Assembly: GCF_004322775.1 (NCBI RefSeq)
Contig: NZ_CP036403.1
Location: 434,001 to 498,000, forward strand
Direction: 5' to 3'
Source of the DNA: Ornithinimicrobium sufpigmenti
GTDB taxonomy: Bacteria > Actinomycetota > Actinomycetes > Actinomycetales > Dermatophilaceae
DNA: 64,000 bases
How positions within the stretch are numbered: position 1 is the stretch's first letter; the number at the start of each line of letters is the position of its first letter. Below are positions 1-9,036 of the stretch, piece after piece. The notes beneath the pieces were generated by a model. The model saw only the letters and a program-made list of their open reading frames with translations. It had not been told where the DNA came from and made no database searches. A program made the position numbers and the translations under genes.

Positions 1-1314
1 GCCCTCGATCGGCACGCCCTTCTCCAAGGCGTCGACCAGGGTGTAGGCCTTGGCGACCGAGCCCAGCTCCATCCCGCCCGGCCCGCCGTAGCGGGAGTCG
101 ACGTTCCAGTTCACCGAGGTCTCCCGGATCCGGTCCTGGGTCTCGTTGAGGGAGTACTTGCTGGACTGGTTGAACGCCAGGATGTGCCCGGTGCCGGGCT
201 CGACGACGCTGGCCGCGGAGGCCAGGTAGTACTCGTTGTCCAGCGGCGTGGCCTCCTGCAGCGTCTCGTGCAGCTGGTCGGAGAGCTCCAGGTCCAGGGT
301 GGTCTCCACGGTCAGGCCGGTCGTGGTCAAGGTCGACCGCCGCTCCTCCCGGGTGTCACCCAGCGCGGGCTGCTCCATCAGCCACGCCTCGACGTAGTCG
401 CAGAAGTACGGGTTGCGCGAGTTGAAGCAGGAGCGCTGGCTTTCGGTGACCTCCAGCATGTTCGCCACCGGCAGGTCCAGAGCCGCCTGGTACTGCCCCT
501 CGGTGATCATCTCCAGCTGGTACATCTTGCCCAGGACCAGGTTCCGCCGCGCCTCGGCAGCCTCCGGGTTCGCCACCGGGTTGGTGACGCTCGGCTGCTG
601 CACGACCCCGGCCAGCAGGGCGGACTGCGCGATGGTCAGGTCGGCGGCGCTGGTGTTGAAGTAGTACCGCGCGGCCGCCTCGACGCCGTAGGTGCGCTGA
701 CCGTAGAACGCCAGGTTCAGGTATCCGGTGAGGATCTGGTCCTTGCTCAGGCGCTCCTCGAGCGTGATCGCATACTTCAGCTCACGCAGCTTGCGGACGT
801 AGCCGGCCATGCCGGAGCGGGCCTGGGCGGCCTCCCACGCCTCGCCGTCACCCTCCTTGAGCGCCTGGTCCTGCAGGGCCAGCTTGATGTACTGCTGGGT
901 CAGCGTCGAGCCACCCTGGGTGCTGTCGGTCGTGACGTTCTGGAAGACCGCGCGTCCCAGGCCCTCGACGTCCATGCCGCCGTGGTCGTAGAAGCGCTCG
1001 TCCTCGATCGCGACCTGCGCCTTCTTCATCCACTCCGAGATGTCCTCGCTGCCGACGATGATCCGGTTCTGCTCTGCGGGCGTCGCCAGCACGGTGCCGT
1101 CGGCCGCGAGGATCCGGGACTGCTCGGCGAGAGGGTTCTGCTCCAGGTCCCCCGGGAGGCGTTCGAACATGCCCACGCCCTCGCGGGCGGCGATTCCGGC
1201 GGCCCCGACGACGGGCGCGGCCAGGCCGGCCCCGATGAACCCCATGAGGACGGCGACGGCAAGGAACACCCCCAGCAGGGACGTCACCCGGGCGACGGTG
1301 AGAGCAGAGCGCAT
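1..1314 (-). CDS. Class A penicillin-binding protein, 3' end outside the window
   Basis: The gene reads leftward from ATG at 1314 and runs off the window edge, so 438 N-terminal residues are visible. A membrane anchor (about residues 5-35) is followed by a GT51 glycosyltransferase domain with EDERFYDHGG, which carries the catalytic Glu, and GGSTLTQQ. A transpeptidase domain then begins, and its active-site serine tetrad appears as GSVAK roughly 20 residues before the edge; the later SxN and KTG motifs are not in view. Such enzymes polymerise and cross-link peptidoglycan outside the membrane. Nearness to crp and RidA suggests the PonA2 lineage of mycobacteria (inference). A -10-like TACCGT (1326-1321) sits six bases before ATG, so the mRNA is probably leaderless. 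Confidence 0.93.
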   Translation of the reverse strand, partial: MRSALTVARVTSLLGVFLAVAVLMGFIGAGLAAPVVGAAGIAAREGVGMFERLPGDLEQNPLAEQSRILAADGTVLATPAEQNRIIVGSEDISEWMKKAQVAIEDERFYDHGGMDVEGLGRAVFQNVTTDSTQGGSTLTQQYIKLALQDQALKEGDGEAWEAAQARSGMAGYVRKLRELKYAITLEERLSKDQILTGYLNLAFYGQRTYGVEAAARYYFNTSAADLTIAQSALLAGVVQQPSVTNPVANPEAAEARRNLVLGKMYQLEMITEGQYQAALDLPVANMLEVTESQRSCFNSRNPYFCDYVEAWLMEQPALGDTREERRSTLTTTGLTVETTLDLELSDQLHETLQEATPLDNEYYLASAASVVEPGTGHILAFNQSSKYSLNETQDRIRETSVNWNVDSRYGGPGGMELGSVAKAYTLVDALEKGVPIEG

Positions 1315-1362
1315 AGCACCACGGTACGGGAGATTCCTGGCAGTTCCTGGCGCCCGCGCGTA

Positions 1363-2187
1363 TCACGGACGGGACAACAGGTCCTCCACGCCGTCCAGCA
1401 GGGCGGCGTAGGCCGCCGCCTCGGGGTCGATGAGCTGGAAGTGGCCGGCACCGGGCAGCAGCACCAGCCGGTCCCGGCCCGGTGTCGCCGCCTGCTCCCA
1501 CCAGCTCTGCGAGACCGTCTCCGGCACCCGCTCGTCCTCGTCCCCGTGCAGGACGACCACGGGGTATGGCGTGCGCCCCAGCCGGGCCGGGTCGGCAGCG
1601 GCCCAGCCGTCCGGCTCCTCCTCCGGGTGTTGCCCCATGAGGTTCAGTGCCGCGCCGTCGCCCAGACCGAGCTCGTGCACCAGGCGCAGGTCGAGGCAGC
1701 CCGCCAGGGAGACCGCCCCGCGCACCCCCCGTCCCTCCGGCCGGTGCAGCAGCCAGACCGCGAGGTGGCCACCGGCGGAGTGGCCCGCCAGCACGACCGG
1801 TGCCGTGTCGCCGCTGCCGGCCCTCTCCGCTGCGTCCGACCCGTCGGCCTCCTCACGCAGGACGGCGGCCACCGCCGCGGCGACATCCTCCCCGGTGCCC
1901 GGCCAGCCGCCCCCAGGCAGGCCCGGACGGGCGTACTCGACCAGCGCCACGGCATACCCGTCCCGGGTCAGGGCACCGGCCAGGGGGCGCAGGTGGGTGC
2001 GGTCCCACTCGGCCCGCCAGAACCCGCCGTGGATGAGCACCACCCAGGCTCGGGGAGAGCCGGACGGCTCGTGCACCTCGTAGACCTGGTGCGCCGCCGG
2101 GCCGTAGGGCACGGTGCGCGCCGGGTCGGGGCCGGTGCGCTCCAGGACGGAACGGTCCTCGGCCCGGGGCGTGGGAGGCTCGGTCAT
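1363..2187 (-). CDS. Alpha/beta-hydrolase (esterase/formamidase-like)
   Basis: A 274-residue cytoplasmic protein with no signal peptide. The alpha/beta-hydrolase fold shows as the HGGFW oxyanion motif near residue 53, the nucleophile elbow GHSAGGH near residue 135, an Asp in HGDEDERVP and a final His in GAGHFQ near the C-terminus. HGG plus GHSAGG is typical of the kynurenine-formamidase/carboxylesterase branch, so a small ester or amide substrate is likely, but the substrate cannot be read from the sequence. The gene ends about 50 bases before the start of the penicillin-binding protein, on the same strand. Upstream lies a weak -10 candidate TAGGAC (2199-2194), six bases from ATG. Confidence 0.85.
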   Translation of the reverse strand: MTEPPTPRAEDRSVLERTGPDPARTVPYGPAAHQVYEVHEPSGSPRAWVVLIHGGFWRAEWDRTHLRPLAGALTRDGYAVALVEYARPGLPGGGWPGTGEDVAAAVAAVLREEADGSDAAERAGSGDTAPVVLAGHSAGGHLAVWLLHRPEGRGVRGAVSLAGCLDLRLVHELGLGDGAALNLMGQHPEEEPDGWAAADPARLGRTPYPVVVLHGDEDERVPETVSQSWWEQAATPGRDRLVLLPGAGHFQLIDPEAAAYAALLDGVEDLLSRP

Positions 2188-2298
2188 GGGTCCGTCCTAC
2201 CACGGCCCCACCGTGGTGGGAGGGTGCGTCCCGGTGCCTGCGCGCGGAGGTGCGACGGACGCGGGCGCCCTCGCGGGCCCGCCTTGTAGGGTCGGGCC

Positions 2299-2463
2299 AT
2301 GACGAACCAGCAGTGGGAGTACGCCACCGTCCCCCTTCTCATCCACGCCACCAAGCAGATCCTCGACCAGTGGGGCGAGGACGGCTGGGAGCTCGTCCAG
2401 GTCGTGCCCGGCCCTGGCGAGGGCAGCAACCTGGTCGCCTACCTCAAGCGCCCGAAGGGCTGA
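2299..2463 (+). CDS. Small DUF4177-like protein
   Basis: A 54-residue protein, MTNQQWEYATVPL..., with the WEY...GWELVQV pattern of DUF4177. No enzymatic motif is visible and the function is unknown. It lies five bases before the RidA gene, an arrangement also found in mycobacteria (Rv3678A beside Rv3678c), so a link to RidA is likely but undefined. TAGGGT at 2287-2292 is followed by six bases and the ATG, so transcription probably starts at or next to the initiation codon. The call rests on codon use, the family pattern and conserved placement. Confidence 0.8.
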   Translation: MTNQQWEYATVPLLIHATKQILDQWGEDGWELVQVVPGPGEGSNLVAYLKRPKG

Positions 2464-2467
2464 GCAC

Positions 2468-2959
2468 GTGACTACCTCGAGTTCTGCGAGCGGGGTGGAG
2501 CAGCGCCTGGCCGAGCTGGGGCTGACCGTGCCCGACGTCGTCGCGCCCGTCGCCGCCTACGTGCCGGCCGTGCGCCACGGCGACCTGGTGTTCACCTCCG
2601 GCCAGCTGCCCTTCGTCGACGGAGCCCTGCCGGCGACCGGCAAGGTCGGCGAGCGCGAGGGTCTGGTCAGCCCCGAGGAGGCCGCCCGGCTCGCCGGCAT
2701 CTGCGCCCTCAACGCCATCGCCGCGGTCCGCGCCCAGGTGGGCGACCTGGACCGGGTGACCCGGGTGGTCAAGGTCGTCGGCTTCGTCGCCAGTGACCCC
2801 GCCTTCACCGGGCAGCCAGCGGTCATCAACGGGGCCTCCGAGCTGCTGGGGCGAGCCTTCGGCGACGCCGGCGTGCACGCCCGCTCGGCCGTCGGTGTCG
2901 CGGTCCTGCCGATGGACACCCCCGTCGAGGTGGAGATCACCGTCGCCGTCCGCGACTGA
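2468..2959 (+). CDS. RidA family protein (Rid/YjgF/UK114)
   Basis: A 163-residue Rid-family protein. RidA enzymes hydrolyse reactive enamine/imine intermediates released by PLP enzymes, protecting other PLP enzymes from damage. The fold is recognisable from VFTSGQLP (about residues 38-45), the central helix AARLAGICALNAIAAV and the conserved Arg in ARSAVGVAVLP near the C-terminus, which corresponds to the catalytic Arg of RidA. The longer N-terminus and context match mycobacterial Rv3678c. GTG at 2468 is the best start, just after the DUF4177 stop. It probably forms one transcription unit with the DUF4177, NUDIX and MBL genes. Confidence 0.88.
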   Translation: MTTSSSASGVEQRLAELGLTVPDVVAPVAAYVPAVRHGDLVFTSGQLPFVDGALPATGKVGEREGLVSPEEAARLAGICALNAIAAVRAQVGDLDRVTRVVKVVGFVASDPAFTGQPAVINGASELLGRAFGDAGVHARSAVGVAVLPMDTPVEVEITVAVRD

Positions 2960-2965
2960 CCCGCG

Positions 2966-3910
2966 ATGACCGAGCACGCCGCGGGCCCGCGCCTCGCCCC
3001 GCCCGACCGGACGGCGGCATACCGCGACTTCGTCATGCCGCCGCCCGTGGACCGGCACTCCCAGGAGTGGCTGGACACCCCGCAGGAGCAGCGCACGGTC
3101 GCCGTGCCGCGCGCCTCGGCGACGGTGATGCTGCTGCGCGAGCCGCAGGGGCGTACCGGCACCGCGCCGCCGGAGGTGTTCGTGCTGCGCCGGGTCCTCG
3201 GTATGCCGTTCGCGCCCGGCATGATCGCCTTCCCCGGCGGCGGTGTCGACCCGCGCGACGCCGATCCGGAGCTGCCGTGGACCGGCCCGTCGCCGCTGGA
3301 CTGGGCCGCGCGGCTGGGGACGGACGAGGCGACCGCACGCGAGCTGGTCTGCGCGGCCGCCCGGGAGCTGTTCGAGGAGTGCGGCGTCCTCATCGCCGGG
3401 CCCGGTCCGGGCGAGCTCGTCGACGACCTGACCGACCCGCAGTGGCGGCAGGAGCGGGAGGCGCTGCTGGACCGCTCCCAGGGGTTCGCCGAGCTGCTCA
3501 CCCGGCGAGGCCTGGTGCTGCGCACCGACCTGCTCTCGTTGCGGGCGCACTGGACCACCCCGGTGTGCGAGCCGCGTCGCTATGACACCCGCTTCTTCGC
3601 GGCGCGGATGCCGCAGGGGCAGCGGGCCGATGACGCGACCAGCGAGGCGGAGAGCGTCCGCTGGGACGACCCGGCGTCGCTGCTGGCCGCCCAGGCCGCG
3701 GGGAAGGAGATCATGCTGCCGCCGACCCAGGTGATGATCGAGCAGCTCGCGCAGATCCGGGACCTCGACGCCTGGCTGGGGGAGGACGTCCCGGTCCACC
3801 GCGTCCAACCCTGGCCGGCCTGGCGGGCCGGGAAGCTGTGGATGCGCTCGCCGGTGGGTCCCGACGGGCACGGCCTGCCGGGGTCGCGGGCGCCGGAGGG
3901 GCTGGGCTGA
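2966..3910 (+). CDS. NUDIX hydrolase family protein
   Basis: A 314-residue protein of the NUDIX superfamily. The N-terminal strand-loop FPGGGVDPRD is followed after an insertion by the box helix ARELFEECGVL (REx2EExG). The spacing between the Gly-rich start and the REx2EE helix is longer than the canonical 23-residue box, a feature of the actinobacterial group with a large inserted loop. The substrate is unknown; nucleotide-sugar, CoA or other X-linked diphosphates are possible. It begins seven bases after the RidA gene and its stop overlaps the next start (TGATG), which indicates translational coupling with the MBL-fold gene. Confidence 0.85.
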   Translation: MTEHAAGPRLAPPDRTAAYRDFVMPPPVDRHSQEWLDTPQEQRTVAVPRASATVMLLREPQGRTGTAPPEVFVLRRVLGMPFAPGMIAFPGGGVDPRDADPELPWTGPSPLDWAARLGTDEATARELVCAAARELFEECGVLIAGPGPGELVDDLTDPQWRQEREALLDRSQGFAELLTRRGLVLRTDLLSLRAHWTTPVCEPRRYDTRFFAARMPQGQRADDATSEAESVRWDDPASLLAAQAAGKEIMLPPTQVMIEQLAQIRDLDAWLGEDVPVHRVQPWPAWRAGKLWMRSPVGPDGHGLPGSRAPEGLG

Positions 3911-4737
3911 TGCGGTCGGCCGGTCCCGCGGACCCGTCCTGGCGCGGCGGGAGCTGGGGCGAGCGTGCGCACGCCGTGCTGTGCCCCAACCCGTCCCCGA
4001 TGACCCTCGAGGGCACCAACACCTGGGTGCTCGCCGAGCCCGGCAGCGAGGAGGTCGTCGTCGTCGACCCCGGCCCGCTGCACGAGGGCCACCTGCAGAC
4101 GGTGCTGCAGCACGTGCGCGACCGCGGTGCCCGCGTCGCGCTCACCCTGCTCACCCACGGGCACGCCGACCACGCCGAGTCGGCGGACCGCTGGGCCGAG
4201 CTCACCGCCGCGCCCGTGCGAGCCGTCGGCCGCGGCCACGATGACCTCGCCGAGGGCGAGCTGCTCAGGGTCGGCGGGCTGGAGCTGCTCGTGGTCCCTA
4301 CGCCCGGCCACACCGCGGACTCGGTCTCCTTCCTGCTCCCGGCCGAGCAGGTGCTGCTGACCGGGGACACCGTGCTGGGGCGGGGCACCACGGTGGTCGC
4401 CTACCCAGACGGGGACCTCACCTCGTACCTGGAGTCGCTGGAGCGCCTGCGCGACCTGACCGGCTCGGGCACGGCGGCCAGCATCGCTCCCGGTCACGGG
4501 CCGGTCGTCCCCGACGCCGCCGGCACCGTCGAGTACTACTGGCAGCACCGGCACCAGCGCCTGGACCAGGTGCGTGCGGTGGTGCCGACGCTCCGGCCCG
4601 ACGACGGCCGTGACCTGGCGGACCTGGTGGTCGAGCGGGTGTATGCCGACGTGCCACGGGCCGTGTGGCCCGCGGCCCGGCTCTCGGTGCTCGCGCAGCT
4701 GGACTACCTGGGCCTGCTGGACGGACCGGCGGACTAG
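3910..4737 (+). CDS. MBL-fold metallo-hydrolase
   Basis: A 275-residue metallo-beta-lactamase-fold hydrolase. The metal-binding motif HGHADHAE is near residue 82, followed by PGHTADS, GDTVLGRG and APGHGPV, which supply the remaining His/Asp ligands. The C-terminal extension with YYWQHRHQRLDQV matches the LACTB2/Rv3677c-like group, some members of which act on RNA or thioesters; the substrate here is unassigned. The start is the ATG of the TGATG overlap with the NUDIX gene; an upstream extension to 3838 would lie inside the NUDIX gene. The 3' end overlaps the convergent permease gene by four bases. Confidence 0.9.
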   Translation: MRSAGPADPSWRGGSWGERAHAVLCPNPSPMTLEGTNTWVLAEPGSEEVVVVDPGPLHEGHLQTVLQHVRDRGARVALTLLTHGHADHAESADRWAELTAAPVRAVGRGHDDLAEGELLRVGGLELLVVPTPGHTADSVSFLLPAEQVLLTGDTVLGRGTTVVAYPDGDLTSYLESLERLRDLTGSGTAASIAPGHGPVVPDAAGTVEYYWQHRHQRLDQVRAVVPTLRPDDGRDLADLVVERVYADVPRAVWPAARLSVLAQLDYLGLLDGPAD

Positions 4738-5648
4738 CCCTTCGACCCGGTCGTCGCGATGCCCGAGACGAAGTGCCGCTGCGCCAGGAAGAACAGGATG
4801 ATCATCGGCACCGTGGTGATGACGCTGGCGGTGACGATGATCTCCCAGTGCCACTCCCCGCCGAAGCCGTAGCGGTCCAGCAGCGCCTTGAGGCCTCGCG
4901 GGATGGTGTAGTTCGTGGAGTCCCGCAGGTAGATCAGCGGGCGCATCAGGTCGGTCCACGCCGCCTGGAACTCGAAGATCAGCGTGACCACGAGGGCGGG
5001 GCGGCACAGGGGGATCGCCAGGCGCCAGAACATGGTCCAGTGCCCTGCGCCGTCGACCCGGGCCGCCTCGAAGATCTCGCGGGGCAGGCCGAGGAAGAAC
5101 TGGCGCAGCAGGAAGATGTAGAAGGCGCTGCCGAACAGGTTGCCGGCCCACAGCGGCGTGAGGGTGTCGATCTGGCCCAGTGAGTTCCAGATGAGGAAGA
5201 CGGGGATCATCGTCACCGCGCCCGGGAGCATCATCGAGGCCAGCACCAGGCCGAAGAGCAGGTTGCGTCCGCGGAAACGGTAGTAGGCGAACCCCCACGC
5301 GACCATCGCGCTGCTGATCGTCACGGCGACCGCGGCGAGGACCGTGACCAGCACCGTGTTGCCGATCCACAGCAGCATCGGCGCTTCCTGCCACACCGAG
5401 ACGTAGTTGGCCAGGGTGGGGTTCTCGGGGACGAGCCGGTTGTCGAAGACCTGCTCGCGCGGCTTGAGCGAGGCGCTGACCAGCCACACGAAGGGGTACA
5501 TGAAGAGCACGCTGAAGGCCAGCAGGAGCAGCACGACCACGCCCCGGACCAGTCGCGAGCCCCAGGAGCGGCGTCCGTCGGGGACGCGGGTGTCCTCGAC
5601 CGGCACGGTCGCGGCCGCCTGGTCCAGACCGAGCCGTGGGGTGGTCAT
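4734..5648 (-). CDS. Carbohydrate ABC transporter permease (MalG type)
   Basis: A 304-residue inner-membrane permease with six predicted membrane segments. The EAA loop is visible as EIFEAARVDGAGHWTMFWRL, the docking site for the ATPase. The first membrane segment is near residues 35-55 after a polar N-terminus. It is the last gene of the leftward importer operon and starts four bases inside the end of the first permease gene (stop/start overlap near 5645-5648). The position and shape correspond to the MalG/UgpE partner. No ATPase gene is next to it, so a shared MsmK-like ATPase encoded elsewhere probably drives it (inference). Confidence 0.93.
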   Translation of the reverse strand: MTTPRLGLDQAAATVPVEDTRVPDGRRSWGSRLVRGVVVLLLLAFSVLFMYPFVWLVSASLKPREQVFDNRLVPENPTLANYVSVWQEAPMLLWIGNTVLVTVLAAVAVTISSAMVAWGFAYYRFRGRNLLFGLVLASMMLPGAVTMIPVFLIWNSLGQIDTLTPLWAGNLFGSAFYIFLLRQFFLGLPREIFEAARVDGAGHWTMFWRLAIPLCRPALVVTLIFEFQAAWTDLMRPLIYLRDSTNYTIPRGLKALLDRYGFGGEWHWEIIVTASVITTVPMIILFFLAQRHFVSGIATTGSKG

Positions 5649-6655
5649 CGGTTCTCCCCCTCGTAGAAGACAAACCGTTTCGACACCACGACCTGGATCG
5701 CGGTGATGATCATGATCACCACGAAGAGGAGCCAGGCCAGGGCGGAGGCGTAGCCCATCCGGAGGAACTCGAAGGCCTCCCGGAAGATGTGGATGGCGTA
5801 GAACTCGGCGGCGTCGTTGGAGTAGGTCGAGGTGCCCACGCCGAAGAAGGCGGTGTAGGCCTCGGTGAACGACTGCAGCGCGGCGATGGTGTTGACGATG
5901 ATCACGAAGAACAGGGGCCCGGAGATCATCGGGACGGTGACGCTCCAGGTGCGACGCCAGAAACCGGCACCGTCGACCATGGCGGCGTCGTAGAGCTCCT
6001 GGGGGACGTTGCGCAGGGCCGCGAGCAGGATGATGACCGACCCGCCCACGGACAGCAGGCTCATCAGGATGAGGCCGGGCTTGACCCACTGGGGGTCCGT
6101 GGTCCACGCGGGCCCGTTGATGCCGAACCACCCCAGGACCTCGTTGACCAGGCCGTCCTGGCCGTTGAAGAGCAGCAGCAGCAGCACGCCGGTCGCGACC
6201 GGCGGGGTCATGTTGGGCAGGAAGAACACCGTGCGGAAGAAGCCCGAGGCCCTCCCGGCCTGGTTGAGCAGGAGCGCGAGGAAGAGCGAGAAGAGCACGT
6301 AGAGCGGCACCTGCAGGGCGGTGTAGAACAGCGTGTTGCCCATCGCTCGCCGGGCCCCTGCGTCCTGGACCAGCCGCTCGTAGTTGTCCAGGCCCACGAA
6401 CGTGGGTGCGTTGATGACGTCGTAGTCGGTCAGCGACAGGTAGGCCGTGTAGAACACCGGCCAGGCCGTGAACACGGCAAAGCCGACGATCCACGGGAGC
6501 AGGAAGAGCAGCGCCGGCTTCCAGTCGCCCCGGTTGACGCGGGGCCGGGGTCGGCTCCTGCCCGGCCAGGGCCATCGACGACGAGCGACCTCCTGCAGCG
6601 GTGCGGTGCCATGGGTCGGGACCGCGACCCCGCGCCGCCCGTCCTGGACCGTCAT
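5645..6655 (-). CDS. Carbohydrate ABC transporter permease (MalF type)
   Basis: A 336-residue permease of the MalF/UgpA class. After a cationic N-terminus with RGDWKPALLFLLPWIVGF it has six membrane segments and the EAA loop ELYDAAMVDGAGFWRR. The ATG at 6655 overlaps the stop of the solute-binding protein gene (ATGA), making it the natural start; a longer reading from 6691 would lie inside the upstream gene. With its partner it forms the translocation channel. The substrate is unknown; the binding protein suggests an oligosaccharide or sugar derivative. Confidence 0.93.
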   Translation of the reverse strand: MTVQDGRRGVAVPTHGTAPLQEVARRRWPWPGRSRPRPRVNRGDWKPALLFLLPWIVGFAVFTAWPVFYTAYLSLTDYDVINAPTFVGLDNYERLVQDAGARRAMGNTLFYTALQVPLYVLFSLFLALLLNQAGRASGFFRTVFFLPNMTPPVATGVLLLLLFNGQDGLVNEVLGWFGINGPAWTTDPQWVKPGLILMSLLSVGGSVIILLAALRNVPQELYDAAMVDGAGFWRRTWSVTVPMISGPLFFVIIVNTIAALQSFTEAYTAFFGVGTSTYSNDAAEFYAIHIFREAFEFLRMGYASALAWLLFVVIMIITAIQVVVSKRFVFYEGENR

Positions 6656-8073
6656 CGCTCGTCGTCCTGCCGGCCCTCCCAGTTCTCCCACGCCTTGTCC
6701 AGCGCTGACTGCGCATTCTCCTGGGCCTGGGCCAGCGCCTCCTCGGGCTCCTGCTGGCCGTTGAGCACGCGGTTGACGCCGTCCTGCCAGGCGGTACGGA
6801 AGTCCGCATCGGCCGGGTTGGCCGGCATGCCGAAGGCGTGGTCGTTGGCCTCGTACAGGACCTCCACGGCCCGGTCCCAGTTCTCCTCGCCGCTCGGCGT
6901 GACCAGCTCCTCACGGATCTGCTGGTCCACCACCTGGTTACCGGTGAGCAGGCCGGTGAACTGCAGGCCGTCCGCCTCCCGGGCCTCCGCCCGGGCCCGG
7001 GCGGCTTCCAGCCACGACTCCGCCTCCACCATGGTCGCCGCGAACTGGCACGCGGCGCCGGGGTTGGGGCTGCCGTTGGGGATCGCCCAGGCGGAGCCGG
7101 AGGCGTAGGCGAGGGCATCGCCGTCCTCGCCGCGGACCGCGTCGAAGATGACCGGCGCGTCGGAGGACACCTCGTTCAGGACGTTGACGTACCACTGCTC
7201 CATCGGCATCGCGCCGAGCGTGCCGACCGCGAACTGGTTGCCCGCGCCGAAGAAGTCCGCCGAGTCGCGGAAGGCCTTGACCCGGCCGAAGCCGCCCTGC
7301 TCGTCATAGATCGCCACCGCCCACTCCAGGGCCTCGAGCACCTCCGGGCTGTCGAGCTGGGCGGTGCGGCCGTCGTCGGAGATCATCGCGCCGCCCCGGG
7401 CGTGCACCCACAGGGGAAGGAACTCGGGCAGCTTGCTGTCGTAGCCGATGACGTTGAGGCGCCCGTCGGAGGTGTCTGCGAGGGCCTGGTTGGCCTGCGT
7501 CACCGCCTCGGGGTCGGAGCCGTTGACGTCCTCGATGCTCAGCCCGGCCTCGTCCAGGAGCTCCTGGTTGGCCATCGTGAGCTGGACGGTGTTGAACTCC
7601 GGGAGGCCGTAGACCTGCCCGTCGAAGGTGACCTGCTCCAGCGCGGCCTCGACGAAGTCGTCGGTCGGCACCGACTGGGCCTCGATGCAGGCGTCCAGCG
7701 GGACGATCGCCCCACGCGAGGCGAGGGTGCCGATCTGGTTGCGGTCGGCCCGGATCAGCGCCGGGACGTTGCCCGAGGCGACGGAGGACAGGAACTGCTG
7801 CATGTCGAGGCCGCCCTCGGACAGGCGCACATCGGTGCCGGTCACCGCCTCCACGGCGCGGTCGTAGCGGACCTGGGCGATCTCGTCATCGGTCCCGAAC
7901 CCCATGATGGTCAACGGCGTGTCCGAGGCCGAGGTGCTGGCGAAGTCGTCCGCCGACAGCTCCGGCGTCGAACCTCCTCCGGTGCCTGTGGCGCACGCCG
8001 TGAGGCCGACCGTCAGGCCTGCTGCCACCGTTGCCGCGCCCCGTCTGCTCGCCTTCACCCAGAACCGTCCCAC
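6652..8073 (-). CDS. Sugar ABC transporter solute-binding lipoprotein
   Basis: A 473-residue extracellular binding protein of family 1. The N-terminus is cationic (KASRRG), followed by a hydrophobic segment and the lipobox LTAC near residues 24-27, so the mature protein is lipid-anchored. The rest shows a typical two-lobe binding-protein sequence with WAIPNGSPNPGAACQF and a C-terminal NRVLNGQQEPEEALAQAQ helix. The GTG start is preceded by AAGGAGG at good spacing. It heads the operon binding protein-permease-permease. No regulator or glycosidase is adjacent, so the sugar cannot be named. Between it and crp (8074-8285) there is a hairpin (8168-8182) but no gene. Confidence 0.92.
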   Translation of the reverse strand: MGRFWVKASRRGAATVAAGLTVGLTACATGTGGGSTPELSADDFASTSASDTPLTIMGFGTDDEIAQVRYDRAVEAVTGTDVRLSEGGLDMQQFLSSVASGNVPALIRADRNQIGTLASRGAIVPLDACIEAQSVPTDDFVEAALEQVTFDGQVYGLPEFNTVQLTMANQELLDEAGLSIEDVNGSDPEAVTQANQALADTSDGRLNVIGYDSKLPEFLPLWVHARGGAMISDDGRTAQLDSPEVLEALEWAVAIYDEQGGFGRVKAFRDSADFFGAGNQFAVGTLGAMPMEQWYVNVLNEVSSDAPVIFDAVRGEDGDALAYASGSAWAIPNGSPNPGAACQFAATMVEAESWLEAARARAEAREADGLQFTGLLTGNQVVDQQIREELVTPSGEENWDRAVEVLYEANDHAFGMPANPADADFRTAWQDGVNRVLNGQQEPEEALAQAQENAQSALDKAWENWEGRQDDER

Positions 8074-8285
8074 GGTGCCTCCTTGCCCGTCCGGGTGCCG
8101 TCGGCCCCGGGCCTCTCACCTCCGGTCTGTGCCGACCGGGGGTCATCGAGTCGTGCTGCGCGTGGGTCCCCACGTGCTGGGGATAGCATCGGACCACACG
8201 TCGACTTTCGCCACGCGAACTGCCGGGTGGTCCCGAGATGGCAGCAGGCCACGCCCCAGGCGCAGCTACCGCACCGGTCCCTGCG

Positions 8286-8963
8286 TCAGCGGGCGCGACG
8301 CCGCAGCCGGTCCAGGTCGACCAGCGTCACGGCCTTGGCGCCCAGGACCAGCCAGCCCCGGTGCGCGAAGTCGGCCAGGGCCTTGTTCACGGTCTCCCGG
8401 CTGGCACCGACCAGCTGGGCGAGCTCCTCCTGGGTCAGCTCGTGGGCGACCAGGACCCCTCCGTCGACACGTTGGCCGAACTTGTCCGACAGGTCCAGCA
8501 GGGCCTTGGCGACCCGTCCCGGCACATCGGTGAAGACGAGGTCGGACAGCCCCTCGTTGGTCCGACGCAGCCGGTGCGCCAGGCCGGCCAGCATCTGCAT
8601 GGCGACCTCGGGATGCTCGGCGAGGAAGGCGCGCAGGGCCTCGTTGCCGAGAGAGATGAACTCGGTGTCGGAGACGACGTAGGCGGTGGTGAGGCGAGGA
8701 CCGGGGTCGAACAGGCTCAGCTCGCCGAACATCTCCCCCGGGCCCAGGACCGACAGCAGGTTCTCCCGGCCGTCGCCGGAGGTGCGGGCCAGCTTCACCT
8801 TCCCGGTCATGATGACGTAGAGCGAGTCCCCGGCGTCGCCCTCCTGGAAGACCACCTCGCCGCGGGCCAGGCGTCGAGGTGTCATCGACGCCATGAGCCG
8901 CTCGGCGGTCTCGTCGTCGAGGGCGGCGAACAGCGGTGCTCTCTTCACAACATGCCGGTCCAC
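8286..8963 (-). CDS. crp: Crp/GlxR-type cyclic-nucleotide transcription regulator
   Basis: A 225-residue regulator of the actinobacterial Crp/GlxR class. The N-terminal cyclic-nucleotide domain has [17 protein letters not shown] and the phosphate-binding cassette [17 protein letters not shown] linker helix is followed by a winged-helix domain with [23 protein letters not shown] at 8963 gives the normal family length and the usual [12 protein letters not shown] beginning; a start at 9080 would add a tail not seen in the family. It controls carbon metabolism and many other genes in response to cAMP in relatives. It is divergent from nth, as in mycobacteria (Rv3676 beside Rv3674c). Confidence 0.93.
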   Translation of the reverse strand: MDRHVVKRAPLFAALDDETAERLMASMTPRRLARGEVVFQEGDAGDSLYVIMTGKVKLARTSGDGRENLLSVLGPGEMFGELSLFDPGPRLTTAYVVSDTEFISLGNEALRAFLAEHPEVAMQMLAGLAHRLRRTNEGLSDLVFTDVPGRVAKALLDLSDKFGQRVDGGVLVAHELTQEELAQLVGASRETVNKALADFAHRGWLVLGAKAVTLVDLDRLRRRAR

Positions 8964-9036
8964 GCCCTCATCGTGCCACGTCAGTGCGTCGGTGGTCGGA
9001 CCCAGTGTGTCGGAGGTCACGTCTAGGCTGGGGCGG